Made by a program: the position numbers and the translations under genes
Assembly: GCA_910588685.1 (NCBI GenBank)
Contig: CAJUPX010000017.1
Span: forward strand, 1-48,614
Direction: 5' to 3'
Source: an uncultured Christensenellaceae bacterium
GTDB lineage: Bacteria > Bacillota > Clostridia > Christensenellales > Borkfalkiaceae
DNA length: 48,614 bases
The notes under the pieces: generated by a model
What the model saw: the letters and a program-made list of their open reading frames with translations, nothing else
The model's database searches: none
What the model was told of the DNA's origin: nothing
Shown: positions 1-6,934 of the stretch, one piece after another
Layout: the number at the start of each line of letters is the position of its first letter
Numbering within the stretch: the stretch's first letter is position 1

Positions 1-54
1 AACCAACGAATGACGGAGTCAGAGTCCGTTGCCTTACCGCTTGGCGACACCCCA
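1..54 (-). tRNA. tRNA-Gln (anticodon CTG), partial
   Basis: Read on the minus strand the sequence starts TGGGGTGTCGCCAAGC, typical of bacterial tRNA-Gln. A D-arm follows, then a 7-nt anticodon loop CTCTGAC with anticodon CTG (codon CAG). The T-arm begins (GGTT) where the window ends, so the 3' part lies outside. The identity rests on the anticodon and the characteristic 5' half. Confidence 0.9.
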
Positions 55-72
55 AAATTCAATCGCCTATCT

Positions 73-101
73 ATTATATATTAACTTTTGCGAAAATACA
101 A
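73..101 (-). promoter_or_regulatory. Promoter of tRNA-Gln
   Basis: On the minus strand there is TTGTAT, a 17-nt spacer and TATAAT. The -10 box lies about 18 nt before the tRNA 5' end. The -10 is perfect and the -35 matches moderately. Confidence 0.6.
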
Positions 102-154
102 GCGTTTTTTATAAGGTTTTGCAACTTTTTAAGCAATTATTATATGCATAACAA

Positions 155-185
155 GCCACGGCGAAAAAATTTTTTTCGCCGCGGC
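155..185 (-). terminator. Hairpin terminator after the XRE gene
   Basis: GCC-CGGCGAAAAAA pairs with TTTTTTCGCCG-GGC, giving a long stem rich in A/T at its tip. It lies between the end of the small XRE gene (minus) and the tRNA-Gln gene. No clean U tract follows on either strand, so terminator function is inferred from position and structure. Confidence 0.55.
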
Positions 186-245
186 TTTATTGTGAAAGAG
201 AAAACGTTGCAATAGTCCGCCATACAGCAGTCGGCGCGGGCGCTT

Positions 246-455
246 TTAATTCTGACAAAGAATATAGTTTGTATCTACGTCCAACAGTTTACATAAGTTT
301 GCAAGAGTATCAAGCGCGGGCATTTTTCTACCTTTTAAGTAACTGCATATTTGCGTAGGCTTAATGTTTAAAGCATTTGCTATTGCCGTTTGCGTCATAC
401 CGCTGTGCTTAATTGCTTCTACTATTCTTTCTTGTATTTGTTTAAGAGTAATCAT
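246..455 (-). CDS. Small XRE-family HTH repressor
   Basis: This 69-residue protein is almost entirely one Cro/C1-type helix-turn-helix domain. Residues about 6-62 hold the pattern TQTAIANALNIKPTQICSYL followed by KGRKMPALDTLANLCKLLDV, the usual recognition helix and helix 4-5 region. It has no effector domain, so it is probably a simple DNA-binding repressor like those of phages, plasmids and toxin loci. An AAGGA ribosome site precedes the ATG. It is divergent from the Cys-rich gene at 553, and the space between them carries a perfect palindrome inside a strong promoter. Control of that promoter and of itself is a reasonable inference. The target is not proven by sequence. Confidence 0.85.
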   Translation of the reverse strand: MITLKQIQERIVEAIKHSGMTQTAIANALNIKPTQICSYLKGRKMPALDTLANLCKLLDVDTNYILCQN

Positions 456-486
456 ATTTTTTCCTTTTCCATTATTTATTTTACCT

Positions 487-532
487 TATAGGTCATAAAA
501 TAGTTGACATATGACCTATTAGGTCATATAAT
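487..532 (+). promoter_or_regulatory. Promoter with built-in operator for the Cys-rich gene
   Basis: A consensus promoter has TTGACA at 504-509, a 17-nt spacer and TATAAT at 527-532. The spacer and the start of the -10 are filled by the palindrome TATGACCTATTAGGTCATA (510-528), two 9-bp arms around one base. A third half-site, TAGGTCATA, lies at 489-497 just upstream of the -35. A repressor bound here would block RNA polymerase directly. The divergent XRE protein is the obvious candidate. Confidence 0.8.
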
Positions 533-552
533 AAAATAAAAAGGATAAAATT

Positions 553-804
553 ATGAAACACGAATGTGCAATTTGCGGTAATTTCAGAGCGTATTACGAT
601 AAATCTTATTGCTGTTATACAAGAACCGATTGCGGAAGATGCAGCGTTAAAAAAGAAACAGTTTTAAAGCATTCAACTTGTGATAAATGGAAAAGTAAAA
701 TTAATTATAAGTTATCATTAAAAAAAGGAATACTGATAAAGGAAATGGAAGAAGTTATGACCAAAATAAATGTTATAATAGATTTTATAAACGACCACAA
801 TTAA
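553..804 (+). CDS. Small Cys-rich protein (possible zinc-binding)
   Basis: This 83-residue protein has an N-terminal cysteine cluster: HECAICGNF (C5, C8), then a CC pair, CGRC and a later CDKW. The second half is Lys-rich and predicted helical, with no signal peptide or membrane segment. The spacing suggests a small metal-binding knuckle. It resembles the product at 33538-33747 in its CxxC-xxF-xxYY start and closing C-x-K-(F/W), so the two look like distant members of one family. An aaggataaaatt leader gives the ribosome site. It is expressed from a strong promoter with an operator and ends at a clear terminator, so it is a single-gene unit. The function is unknown. Confidence 0.75.
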   Translation: MKHECAICGNFRAYYDKSYCCYTRTDCGRCSVKKETVLKHSTCDKWKSKINYKLSLKKGILIKEMEEVMTKINVIIDFINDHN

Positions 805-811
805 AAATATA

Positions 812-845
812 AAAAACACGGAGCGCATTGCACTCCGTGTTTTTA
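812..845 (+). terminator. Rho-independent terminator
   Basis: The hairpin AACACGGAG-CGCATTGCA-CTCCGTGTT is followed by TTTATT, right after the Cys-rich gene. Confidence 0.85.
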
Positions 846-853
846 TTCAACTG

Positions 854-948
854 TTGATAAGTGAGTAGCCCGTGTATCGCAGTAAAATTAAGATGCTTGG
901 CACAGGCGACACGTCTCCGCTTGATAAGTGAGTAATCCGTGTATCACA
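854..948. repeat. Pair of 28-bp direct repeats
   Basis: Two copies of a 28-bp unit that begins TTGATAAGTGAGTA and ends CCGTGTATC(A/G)CA lie at 854-881 and 921-948, differing at three positions. Both are followed within about 15 bp by AAGAT. No gene lies here. The repeats sit between the Cys-rich gene's terminator and the 3' end of pckG. Confidence 0.7.
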
Positions 949-981
949 AAGCATTTAAGATACATTGGTTAAGCGTAACGC

Positions 982-2790
982 TTATTTGCAATTTTTCTTT
1001 AACTTATCAAGGCAAGCCCAAAGCTCGTCGGGGATACGGTCTTTAACTGTATTTTTGTAGTAGCCCTCTATTTCCTCGGCCTCCTTAGCCCATTTTGCTT
1101 TATCAACTTCAAGGATATTTTTAAGCGCGTTCAAGTCAAACTTTTTGCCTGCGGCAATTTCGTAGTCAAGCTCGGAAATATCAATATCCTTTGCCTTGGG
1201 CACGTAGCCGATAGCCGTTTCGTCGGCGTCAACGGTGCCGTCGCAGCGTTTTAAAATCCATTCGAGCACGCGCATATTGTCGCCGAAGCCCGGCCACATA
1301 AAGTTGCCGTCGTCGTCCGTTCTGAACCAGTTGACGTTAAAGATTTTGGGCGGATTTTTAACCTTTTTGCCCATTTCAATCCAGTGTGCGAAGTAGTCGC
1401 CCATATGATAGCCGGTGAAAGGCTTCATAGCCATAGGGTCGTGGCGGAGCACGCCTACCGCGCCTGCCGCCGCAGCCGTAGTTTCCGAGGACATAGCCGA
1501 GCCTACGAACACGCCGTAGTTCCAGTCCCAGGACTGGTATACGAGCGGGGTTGTGGAAGCGCGTCTGCCGCCGAAGATAATAGCCGAAAGGGGAACACCC
1601 GTTTTGGAGTTGAATTCGGGGGAAATGCAGGGGCAGTTAGCCGCGGGAGCGGTGAAACGCGAGTTGGGGTGAGCCGCGCAAGTCGATTTATCCTTTTTGT
1701 CAAACTTTTCGGGATTCCATACCTTGCCCGTCCAGTCAATGCAGTGCTCGGGCAGCTCTTTGGAAAGTCCCTCCCACCATACAGTCATATCGTCGGTGTT
1801 GAGCGCAACGTTTGTAAAGATAGTGCCCTTTTTGGTCGATTCGAGCGCGTTGTAGTTGCTGTGCTCGTTTGTGCCGGGCGCAACGCCGAAGAAGCCGTTT
1901 TCGGGGTTTACTGCCCAGAGTCTGCCGTCCTCGCCCACGCGTATCCACGCGATATCGTCGCCGACCGTTTCAATTTTATAGCCCTTTTTGCGGTAGTGCT
2001 CGGGGGGGATGAGCATTGCGAGGTTGGTTTTGCCGCAAGCCGAGGGGAACGCCGCCGCAACGTATCTCTTTTCGCCGTCGGGATAGGTTACGCCGAGTAT
2101 AAGCATATGCTCCGCCATCCAGCCCTCGTTTTTGCCGAGGTAGGACGCTATACGCAGCGCAAAGCACTTTTTGCCGAGCAGAACGTTTCCGCCGTAAGCC
2201 GAGTTAACCGAAATAATGGTGTTGTCCTCGGGGAAGTGCATAATGTATCTTCTGTCCGCGTCAACGTTGCATTTAGCGTGGAAGCCCTTTATAAAATCGC
2301 CGTCCGTGCCGAGCGCGTCAAGGCACATATTACCCACGCGCGTCATTATGTTCATATTGAGAACAACGTAAATGGAGTCGGTAACTTCAATACCTATTTT
2401 GGCAAAGTCGCTGCCGACAACGCCCATAGAATAGGGGATAACGTACATCGTTCTGCCCTTCATAGAGCCGCGCGCAATTTCGCTGCAAAGCTCGTAAGCC
2501 TGTTTGGGGTCCATCCAGTAGTTAATGGGACCGGCGTCCTCTCTTGCTTTGGTGCAGATAAACGTTCTGTCCTCAACGCGCGCAACGTCGTTTACCTTTG
2601 TGCGGTGAAGATAGCAGTCGGGAAGCAGTTTTTCGTTGAGTTTAATAAGTTCTCCGCTCGTTACCGCTTCTTTTTTTAACGCTTCAATCTGTTTTGCGCT
2701 GCCGTCAATCCATACAATATTATCGGGCTGACCGAGTTCCGCGCTTGCGTTTACAAAATCAAGCACTTTTTTATTTTTTGTGGGTGCCAT
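982..2790 (-). CDS. pckG: Phosphoenolpyruvate carboxykinase (GTP)
   Basis: This 602-residue enzyme is full length for the GTP-dependent PEPCK family. It interconverts oxaloacetate + GTP and phosphoenolpyruvate + GDP + CO2 in the cytoplasm. In fermentative anaerobes it often runs in the carboxylating direction. The signature kinase loop PSACGKTNLAM is at residues 249-259, with the family's reactive cysteine at 252. Downstream the conserved FGGRRASTTPLVYQ and NWFRTD blocks are present. The start is the ATG after TTTAAAAAGGAGATATT, a strong ribosome site. It is a single-gene unit with its own promoter. The long open frame on the opposite strand is a codon-bias shadow. Confidence 0.97.
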   Translation of the reverse strand: MAPTKNKKVLDFVNASAELGQPDNIVWIDGSAKQIEALKKEAVTSGELIKLNEKLLPDCYLHRTKVNDVARVEDRTFICTKAREDAGPINYWMDPKQAYELCSEIARGSMKGRTMYVIPYSMGVVGSDFAKIGIEVTDSIYVVLNMNIMTRVGNMCLDALGTDGDFIKGFHAKCNVDADRRYIMHFPEDNTIISVNSAYGGNVLLGKKCFALRIASYLGKNEGWMAEHMLILGVTYPDGEKRYVAAAFPSACGKTNLAMLIPPEHYRKKGYKIETVGDDIAWIRVGEDGRLWAVNPENGFFGVAPGTNEHSNYNALESTKKGTIFTNVALNTDDMTVWWEGLSKELPEHCIDWTGKVWNPEKFDKKDKSTCAAHPNSRFTAPAANCPCISPEFNSKTGVPLSAIIFGGRRASTTPLVYQSWDWNYGVFVGSAMSSETTAAAAGAVGVLRHDPMAMKPFTGYHMGDYFAHWIEMGKKVKNPPKIFNVNWFRTDDDGNFMWPGFGDNMRVLEWILKRCDGTVDADETAIGYVPKAKDIDISELDYEIAAGKKFDLNALKNILEVDKAKWAKEAEEIEGYYKNTVKDRIPDELWACLDKLKKNCK

Positions 2791-2825
2791 AATATCTCCT
2801 TTTTAAAATCAATATTTTCAATTAT

Positions 2826-2854
2826 ATTATAATATTTTGTAAAGAAAAAGTAAA
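2826..2854 (-). promoter_or_regulatory. Promoter of pckG
   Basis: On the minus strand there is TTTACT, 17 nt and TATAAT, ending about 35 nt before the pckG start. The region is very A/T-rich. Confidence 0.65.
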
Positions 2855-2968
2855 TTAAATGCGGGTAAAAATCTTATGAAATTTAATTCTCAAAAATATG
2901 ACATTTTAATATGTATTATTACATAATTTTCGCGTGCGTATAATATATAATACGTAAAAGAGGATTTT

Positions 2969-3868
2969 ATGGGATATACCAAACATATAGCCGTTATCAA
3001 AGGCTTAAAAGACGGATTTTCCGCCGACGGCGGCGCGCTGTCGGGACTGGTTAAGTGCGAAAGGTACGGCTCTAAGCTGTCTGTAAGCGTGAGCCTGATT
3101 AACTTTGCTCCGCTCACCGAGGGGCGGTACGTATGCGCAATTTCCGACGGCAAAATTACCGAAATATTCGATAACCGCGAGTACGACGGCGCAAGCGGGC
3201 TTGATATAAGCTCGGGCTTTGCCGCGCTTATCTGTTACGTAAACGCGCAGGTCAGCGCGATAGCTTCTGCAATCTGTTCCGGTTACCGCGGCAGCGTTTC
3301 CGAGATTTTGCGCGAAGTGGAAAAATCTGAGCTTATAAAGTGCGACGGCGGTGAGGCGCAGGCTGCGGCGGTAGAGGAATACAGCGACGAAGCCATAGCG
3401 GAGGTGAATTATTATGAATACGAACAAGCTGCTCAGAGCCAAGGTGCTGTATGCGCGGGTGAGAGCCAAACGCATACACGGGATTCGGCTGATAAAAATG
3501 AAGAGAATTCTTGCGCTAAGGAAAAGAGAGGTGGTAAACGCCCGTTCTACAAACGCGTGCAGTCGGAGGTTGAGGGCATCTTAAAAACTTATCCTGCTGA
3601 AACCGAGGCGGAAAAAATATTTGAAAATTCGCGCTGGGTGCGCATAGACTACGGCGAGGGCAAATATTATATATTCGGCGTTCTGTACAAAAACGCCGTG
3701 CCCGAATATTTTGCCTACGGCGTTCCCGCCGAAAGCGAAACCCCGCCCGAAAGTTTAGGCGGGCTTGCTTCCTTTGTGCCTGCCGGTAACGGCAGGGGGT
3801 ATTGGGTTATGTATCAGAATGCGGGGACGGGCGACAGTATTGCTCCGGCTACCGCAAAACTCATATAA
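2969..3868 (+). CDS. Unknown two-domain cytoplasmic protein
   Basis: This 299-residue protein has no signal peptide. Residues 1 to about 130 form a compact N-terminal domain (GYTKHIAVIKGLKDGFSADG, GRYVCAISDGK). Residues about 130-195 are a low-complexity acidic/Lys linker. Residues about 195-290 form a second domain with SRWVRIDYGEGKYYIFGVLY and GYWVMYQNAGTGDSI. The layout resembles a family of clostridial hypothetical proteins I know only as uncharacterised. The last codons (AKLI and the stop) are read from the left end of a dispersed 120-bp element, so the native C-terminus probably ended a few residues earlier. An AGAGG site precedes the ATG, with TATAAT-like boxes at 2939-2951. Confidence 0.8.
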   Translation: MGYTKHIAVIKGLKDGFSADGGALSGLVKCERYGSKLSVSVSLINFAPLTEGRYVCAISDGKITEIFDNREYDGASGLDISSGFAALICYVNAQVSAIASAICSGYRGSVSEILREVEKSELIKCDGGEAQAAAVEEYSDEAIAEVNYYEYEQAAQSQGAVCAGESQTHTRDSADKNEENSCAKEKRGGKRPFYKRVQSEVEGILKTYPAETEAEKIFENSRWVRIDYGEGKYYIFGVLYKNAVPEYFAYGVPAESETPPESLGGLASFVPAGNGRGYWVMYQNAGTGDSIAPATAKLI

Positions 3869-4009
3869 GCAGCGCATTTCTGCTCCCGCAAAACTCATAT
3901 AAGCGGCGCAATACTTTGTCAAGCTGCGTCTGCCTTGGTCGTTTACTTCATTGTAAACTCCCGTCGGACGGTGCTCGCTTTCCTCGTCTTGCTTGCTTCT
4001 CTGAGTTTT
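3856..4009 (+). repeat. 120-bp dispersed element, copy A, with an extra left end
   Basis: The full copy runs 3890-4009, starting AAAACTCATATAAGC and ending GCTTCTCTGAGTTTT; these ends are complementary (AAAACTCA/TGAGTTTT and AAGC/GCTT). The centre holds the hairpin TTTAC-TTCATT-GTAAA. A solo left end (CGCAAAACTCATATAAGC) lies just before at 3854-3871 and supplies the stop codon of the preceding gene. Five other copies are in this window. Confidence 0.8.
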
Positions 4010-4064
4010 ATACAATTAGGTTATTACTGTTGTTTGCTTTCTTGGTTTTCTGACAAAATTAAAA

Positions 4065-4084
4065 AAGCGTGCTGCGGCACGCTT
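4065..4084 (-). terminator. Terminator of the DUF378 gene
   Basis: The perfect hairpin AAGCGTGC-tgcg-GCACGCTT is followed on the minus strand by TTTTTTAATTTT. It directly adjoins the stop codon of the minus-strand gene. Confidence 0.8.
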
Positions 4085-4293
4085 TACTTTAACCCTTTAA
4101 AGGGCTTGAATATAAATATCGCATAAATCATATACAGGGCGGATACTCCGCAGATACCTAAAAACGAGCGGTACAGTATAACGTTTCCCAAGGTCATAAA
4201 CTTAATTAAGTCAAAGCCCGTAAAAGCGTATACGGCTGCGCATATGCCTAAAACAATCAGGTTTAAAAGGCAGGTATATGAGGTCATCTTCAT
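4084..4293 (-). CDS. DUF378-like small membrane protein
   Basis: This protein of about 69 residues has two hydrophobic segments: LLNLIVLGICAAVYAFTGF and, after a short Arg-containing turn, ILYRSFLGICGVSALYMIYA. Length, two-helix layout and the R-x(5)-G-x-x-A/G-LY pattern fit DUF378 (YuzA-like) membrane proteins, whose role is unknown. The ATG at 4293 is preferred because it begins the family-like part; a TTG 24 bases upstream could also be used. The ribosome site is weak (ACGGG). No membrane-protein partner is evident next to it. Confidence 0.7.
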   Translation of the reverse strand: MKMTSYTCLLNLIVLGICAAVYAFTGFDLIKFMTLGNVILYRSFLGICGVSALYMIYAIFIFKPFKGLK

Positions 4294-4329
4294 ACCCGTA
4301 TTGTGTGTAAAAAACAAAAAAATATTTAT

Positions 4330-4593
4330 TTAAAAACCCGTTATATTTTCAAGAACCAGCTTGTCAAATTCGGGCGTTTCGGCAAAATCGCGCGGCAAAA
4401 ACCTGACCGTGCGGTATTTTGCATAGCTGAAAATATGCGTTTTAAGCAAAATGGGCGTGGCTATATCCAGCCCCTCGCAGATGTCGGCGAGGTAGTTGAA
4501 AAAGTCCGAATACGTAAATTTTTCGTCGCGCTCGTAGGTAATCTGCTTTATTATTTTTTCGCCTTTTAATACTTTTCCCCAGATTCTGAACAT
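4330..4593 (-). CDS. Small protein of unknown function, probably leaderless
   Basis: The longest open frame here would reach into the divergent lrp gene, but the sensible start is the ATG at 4593. It gives an 87-residue protein beginning MFRIWGKVLKGEKI. A perfect -10 (TATAAT) ends exactly 6 nt before this ATG and no Shine-Dalgarno is present, so the mRNA probably starts at the A of the start codon. The protein is mixed alpha/beta, slightly acidic, with no membrane segment. The tract FTYSDFFNYLADICEGLDIA and a C-terminal RFLPRDFAETPEFDKLVL look like a folded domain. I do not recognise the family. It is divergent from lrp. Confidence 0.7.
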   Translation of the reverse strand: MFRIWGKVLKGEKIIKQITYERDEKFTYSDFFNYLADICEGLDIATPILLKTHIFSYAKYRTVRFLPRDFAETPEFDKLVLENITGF

Positions 4594-4599
4594 AATCCG

Positions 4600-4628
4600 A
4601 TTATACAACAATCCGCAGCGTAAAGCAA
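4600..4628 (-). promoter_or_regulatory. Promoter giving a leaderless mRNA
   Basis: On the minus strand there is TTGCTT, 17 nt and TATAAT. The -10 is followed by CGGATT and then ATG, so transcription would begin at or next to the start codon. Confidence 0.65.
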
Positions 4629-4633
4629 ATGAT

Positions 4634-4662
4634 TTGACATTGCGCCCCGAAAAGAATAAAAT
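4634..4662 (+). promoter_or_regulatory. Promoter of the lrp-aminotransferase operon
   Basis: TTGACA (4634-4639), a 17-nt spacer and TAAAAT (4657-4662). A GTTGAGG ribosome site and ATG follow. It overlaps the upstream part of the divergent promoter at 4600-4628, so the two could compete. Confidence 0.75.
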
Positions 4663-4678
4663 TGAGTTGAGGTAATTT

Positions 4679-5167
4679 ATGGAAAAACTCGATAAAGAAA
4701 TTATTAAACTTTTAACCGACGATTCGCGGTTAACCCCCGGGCTCATTGCGCAGGCGCTGTCCGTTTCCGTTGAAGAGGTTGAAAAGCGCATAAAAAAAGC
4801 CGAAATCGACGGCGCGATAGTCAAATATACTGCTCTTATAAACGACGAACTCTACGGAGAAGACAATGTGGAGGCGCTTATCGAGGTAAAAGTAACGCCG
4901 CAACGCGGTCACGGTTTCGATAAAATAGCCGAGGAAATTTCCGCGCAGGAAGAGGTTGTAAACCTCTATCTTATGAGCGGCGCGTACGACCTTGCCGTAA
5001 TAGTGCGCTGCAAAAACCTGCGCGCGGTTTCGCGTTTCGTTTCCGAAAAAATATCCACTTACGACACGGTTATTTCCACCGCGACTCATTTCATTCTCAA
5101 AAAGTACAAAATCGAGGGCGCAAGGCTTGCGGGCGGCGCGCCGGAAAGACTGAGCGTGCAGCCGTAA
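4679..5167 (+). CDS. Lrp/AsnC-family transcriptional regulator
   Basis: This 162-residue protein has the usual two parts. An N-terminal winged HTH (residues 1 to about 60) begins LDKEIIKLLTDDSRLTPGLI. A C-terminal RAM/AsnC sensor domain (about 65-145) includes VEALIEVKVTP and the turn LMSGAYDLAVIVRCKN, where amino-acid ligands bind in relatives. The final Ala/Pro-rich tail is not conserved. Its stop codon (TAA) is immediately followed by the ATG of an aminotransferase, an arrangement common in Firmicutes. It is therefore likely to regulate that enzyme or sense its amino acid. The ligand cannot be read from sequence. Confidence 0.92.
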   Translation: MEKLDKEIIKLLTDDSRLTPGLIAQALSVSVEEVEKRIKKAEIDGAIVKYTALINDELYGEDNVEALIEVKVTPQRGHGFDKIAEEISAQEEVVNLYLMSGAYDLAVIVRCKNLRAVSRFVSEKISTYDTVISTATHFILKKYKIEGARLAGGAPERLSVQP

Positions 5168-6334
5168 ATGAGAAATTTCGTAAATAAAAAAGCCGCGGCG
5201 TTGAAACCGAGCGGCATAAGAAAATTTTTCGACGTGGTGCGGAAAATGGAGGGCGCGATTTCGCTCGGCGTGGGCGAGCCGGATTTTATCACGCCCTGGA
5301 ACGTGCGCGACGCCGCGGTTAAATCCATCCGCAGCGGGTATACCCAGTACACCGGCAACCGCGGACTTGACGAATTGCGCAGCCTTGTCTGCCGGTATTT
5401 AAAGGAGCGCTTTAACGTGTGCTACGCGCCCGGCAACACTATTATAACCGTGGGGGCGAGCGAGGCTATAGATTTGTCTTTGCGCGCTGTCTGCGACGAC
5501 GGCGACGAAATACTCGTGCCCGAACCGTCGTACGTTTCGTATTCTCCGTCGGTAATGCTCGCCGGCGGCACGCCGGTGCCTTTGAAGTGCTCGGCGGAAA
5601 ACGATTTTATTTTAACTCCTGAAATTATAGAGCGCGCGGTAACGCCTAAAACCAAAGCGCTTATATTGCCTTATCCCAACAATCCGACCGGCGCAATTAT
5701 GACAAAAGAGCAGCTGGAGCGCATTGTTCCGGTTATCGAAAAATACGATTTGCTTGTAATTTCCGACGAAATTTACGCCGAGCTTACGTACGGCTGCAAG
5801 CACTTTTCCATAGCTTCGCTGCCGCATATGTCCGCACGAACGGTGTATATAGGCGGTTTTTCCAAGGCTTTTGCAATGACCGGCTGGCGCGTCGGCTTTG
5901 TGTGCGCTCCCCCGGAAGTGGACGAGGCGATTTTTAAAATTCACCAGTATACAATTCTCTGCGCGCCGCAGCCGAGTCAGCGCGCCGCGCTTTGCGCGCT
6001 TACAGACGGCTTCGAGGACGGTTTTTCCACCGTTGAGGAAATGCGTTCGGAGTACGAACGCAGGGGCAAATTTCTTGCCGGTGCGCTCAATTCAATGGGA
6101 TTGAAGTGCTTTATGCCCAAGGGCGCGTTTTACGTGTTTGCTTCGGTGGAGAGTACCGGGCTTACAGGCGGCGTATTTGCGGAAAGGCTTTTGCAGGCGC
6201 AGAAAGTAGCTGTTGTGCCCGGTTCGGCGTTCGGCGAAGCGGGCGGGTACTTTGTGCGGTGCTCGTACGCAACGTCTATGAGTATGCTGACCGAGGCGGT
6301 GCGGCGCATAAATGCGTTTTTGCGCACCCTCTAA
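5168..6334 (+). CDS. Class I/II pyridoxal-phosphate aminotransferase
   Basis: This 388-residue fold-type I aminotransferase, probably acting on an aromatic or branched amino acid, has the N-terminal SLGVGEPDF block, YPNNPTG at the substrate side, ISDEIYAEL and the PLP lysine K233 in SKAFAMTGWRVGF. A closing RCSYATSM arginine binds the substrate carboxylate in the family. The start codon directly abuts the lrp stop with no gap, so translation is probably coupled. A second, closer AspC-type paralog lies at 34020. Substrate preference cannot be settled from sequence. Relatives next to Lrp genes are usually called PatA/AraT-like. Confidence 0.92.
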   Translation: MRNFVNKKAAALKPSGIRKFFDVVRKMEGAISLGVGEPDFITPWNVRDAAVKSIRSGYTQYTGNRGLDELRSLVCRYLKERFNVCYAPGNTIITVGASEAIDLSLRAVCDDGDEILVPEPSYVSYSPSVMLAGGTPVPLKCSAENDFILTPEIIERAVTPKTKALILPYPNNPTGAIMTKEQLERIVPVIEKYDLLVISDEIYAELTYGCKHFSIASLPHMSARTVYIGGFSKAFAMTGWRVGFVCAPPEVDEAIFKIHQYTILCAPQPSQRAALCALTDGFEDGFSTVEEMRSEYERRGKFLAGALNSMGLKCFMPKGAFYVFASVESTGLTGGVFAERLLQAQKVAVVPGSAFGEAGGYFVRCSYATSMSMLTEAVRRINAFLRTL

Positions 6335-6339
6335 ATCAA

Positions 6340-6368
6340 TTGACAAATGTTTACAAAAACTATATAAT
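6340..6368 (+). promoter_or_regulatory. Promoter of greA-lysS
   Basis: TTGACA (6340-6345), a 17-nt spacer and TATAAT (6363-6368), beginning 5 bases after the aminotransferase stop codon. About 80 nt of leader follow before greA. Confidence 0.85.
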
Positions 6369-6454
6369 AGTGAGAGTTAAACGGTGGTTTCGCTTGTCGA
6401 AATCAATTTTTTTAAATAAAACGGGGTTATCCCTTTAAAGGAAAGAGGTTTTTT

Positions 6455-6925
6455 ATGGCAGAATTGATAGTAATGACTCAGAAAAACTACGACGATCTCA
6501 AAAAGGAGCTCGACTATCTCGTAAAGGTCAAAAGACACGAGATAATAGAGAGAATTGCCGAGGCGCGCAGCCACGGCGATTTGTCCGAGAACGCGGAGTA
6601 TGACGCCGCGCGCGAAGAACAGCGCTCCAACGAGGGAAAAATAGCCGAAATAGAATATAAGCTCAAAAACGCCGATATCCGCGAAGAAGAAACGGACAAC
6701 AGCTACGTGCATCTCGGCAGCGTGGTCACCGTGTACGACGAGGATATGGAGGAGGAAGCCGTTTATACAGTAACTTCCGTAACCGAAGTGGACGCTATGG
6801 CGGGCAAAGTTTCGGTTGAGTCGCCCGTGGGCTCCGCACTTTTAAAGAAAAAAGTCGGCAACAGAACAACTGTAAAATGCCCCGACGGCACGGAATATAC
6901 GCTAAAAATTTTAAAGATAAATTAA
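6455..6925 (+). CDS. greA: Transcription elongation factor GreA
   Basis: This 156-residue protein matches GreA length and layout. Residues 1 to about 75 form the antiparallel coiled coil that enters the RNA polymerase secondary channel. Its tip has the acidic motif GDLSENAEYDAAREEQ, whose D and E coordinate the Mg2+ for transcript cleavage. The C-terminal FKBP-like domain has GSVVTVYDED and ESPVGSALLKKKVG. It rescues backtracked polymerase in the cytoplasm. GAAAGAGG precedes the ATG. It is followed after 9 bases by lysS, a gene pairing seen in many Firmicutes. Confidence 0.97.
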   Translation: MAELIVMTQKNYDDLKKELDYLVKVKRHEIIERIAEARSHGDLSENAEYDAAREEQRSNEGKIAEIEYKLKNADIREEETDNSYVHLGSVVTVYDEDMEEEAVYTVTSVTEVDAMAGKVSVESPVGSALLKKKVGNRTTVKCPDGTEYTLKILKIN

Positions 6926-6934
6926 GGATATTTT

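Noticed and set aside
1384..2679. Long 431-codon open frame antisense to pckG
   Set aside because: Its text is Arg/Ala/Val-rich with no domain, no ribosome site and no promoter. The sense strand is a full PEPCK, so this is a codon-bias shadow.
3755..4015. Minus-strand small protein reading through repeat copy A
   Set aside because: Similar frames occur in copies B and F (for example KTQRSKQ), but they come from the repeat itself, have no ribosome site and are not kept intact in every copy.
4594..4824. N-terminal extension of the minus-strand gene at 4330
   Set aside because: It would be antisense to lrp and cross both promoters. The ATG at 4593 with an adjacent -10 explains the gene better.
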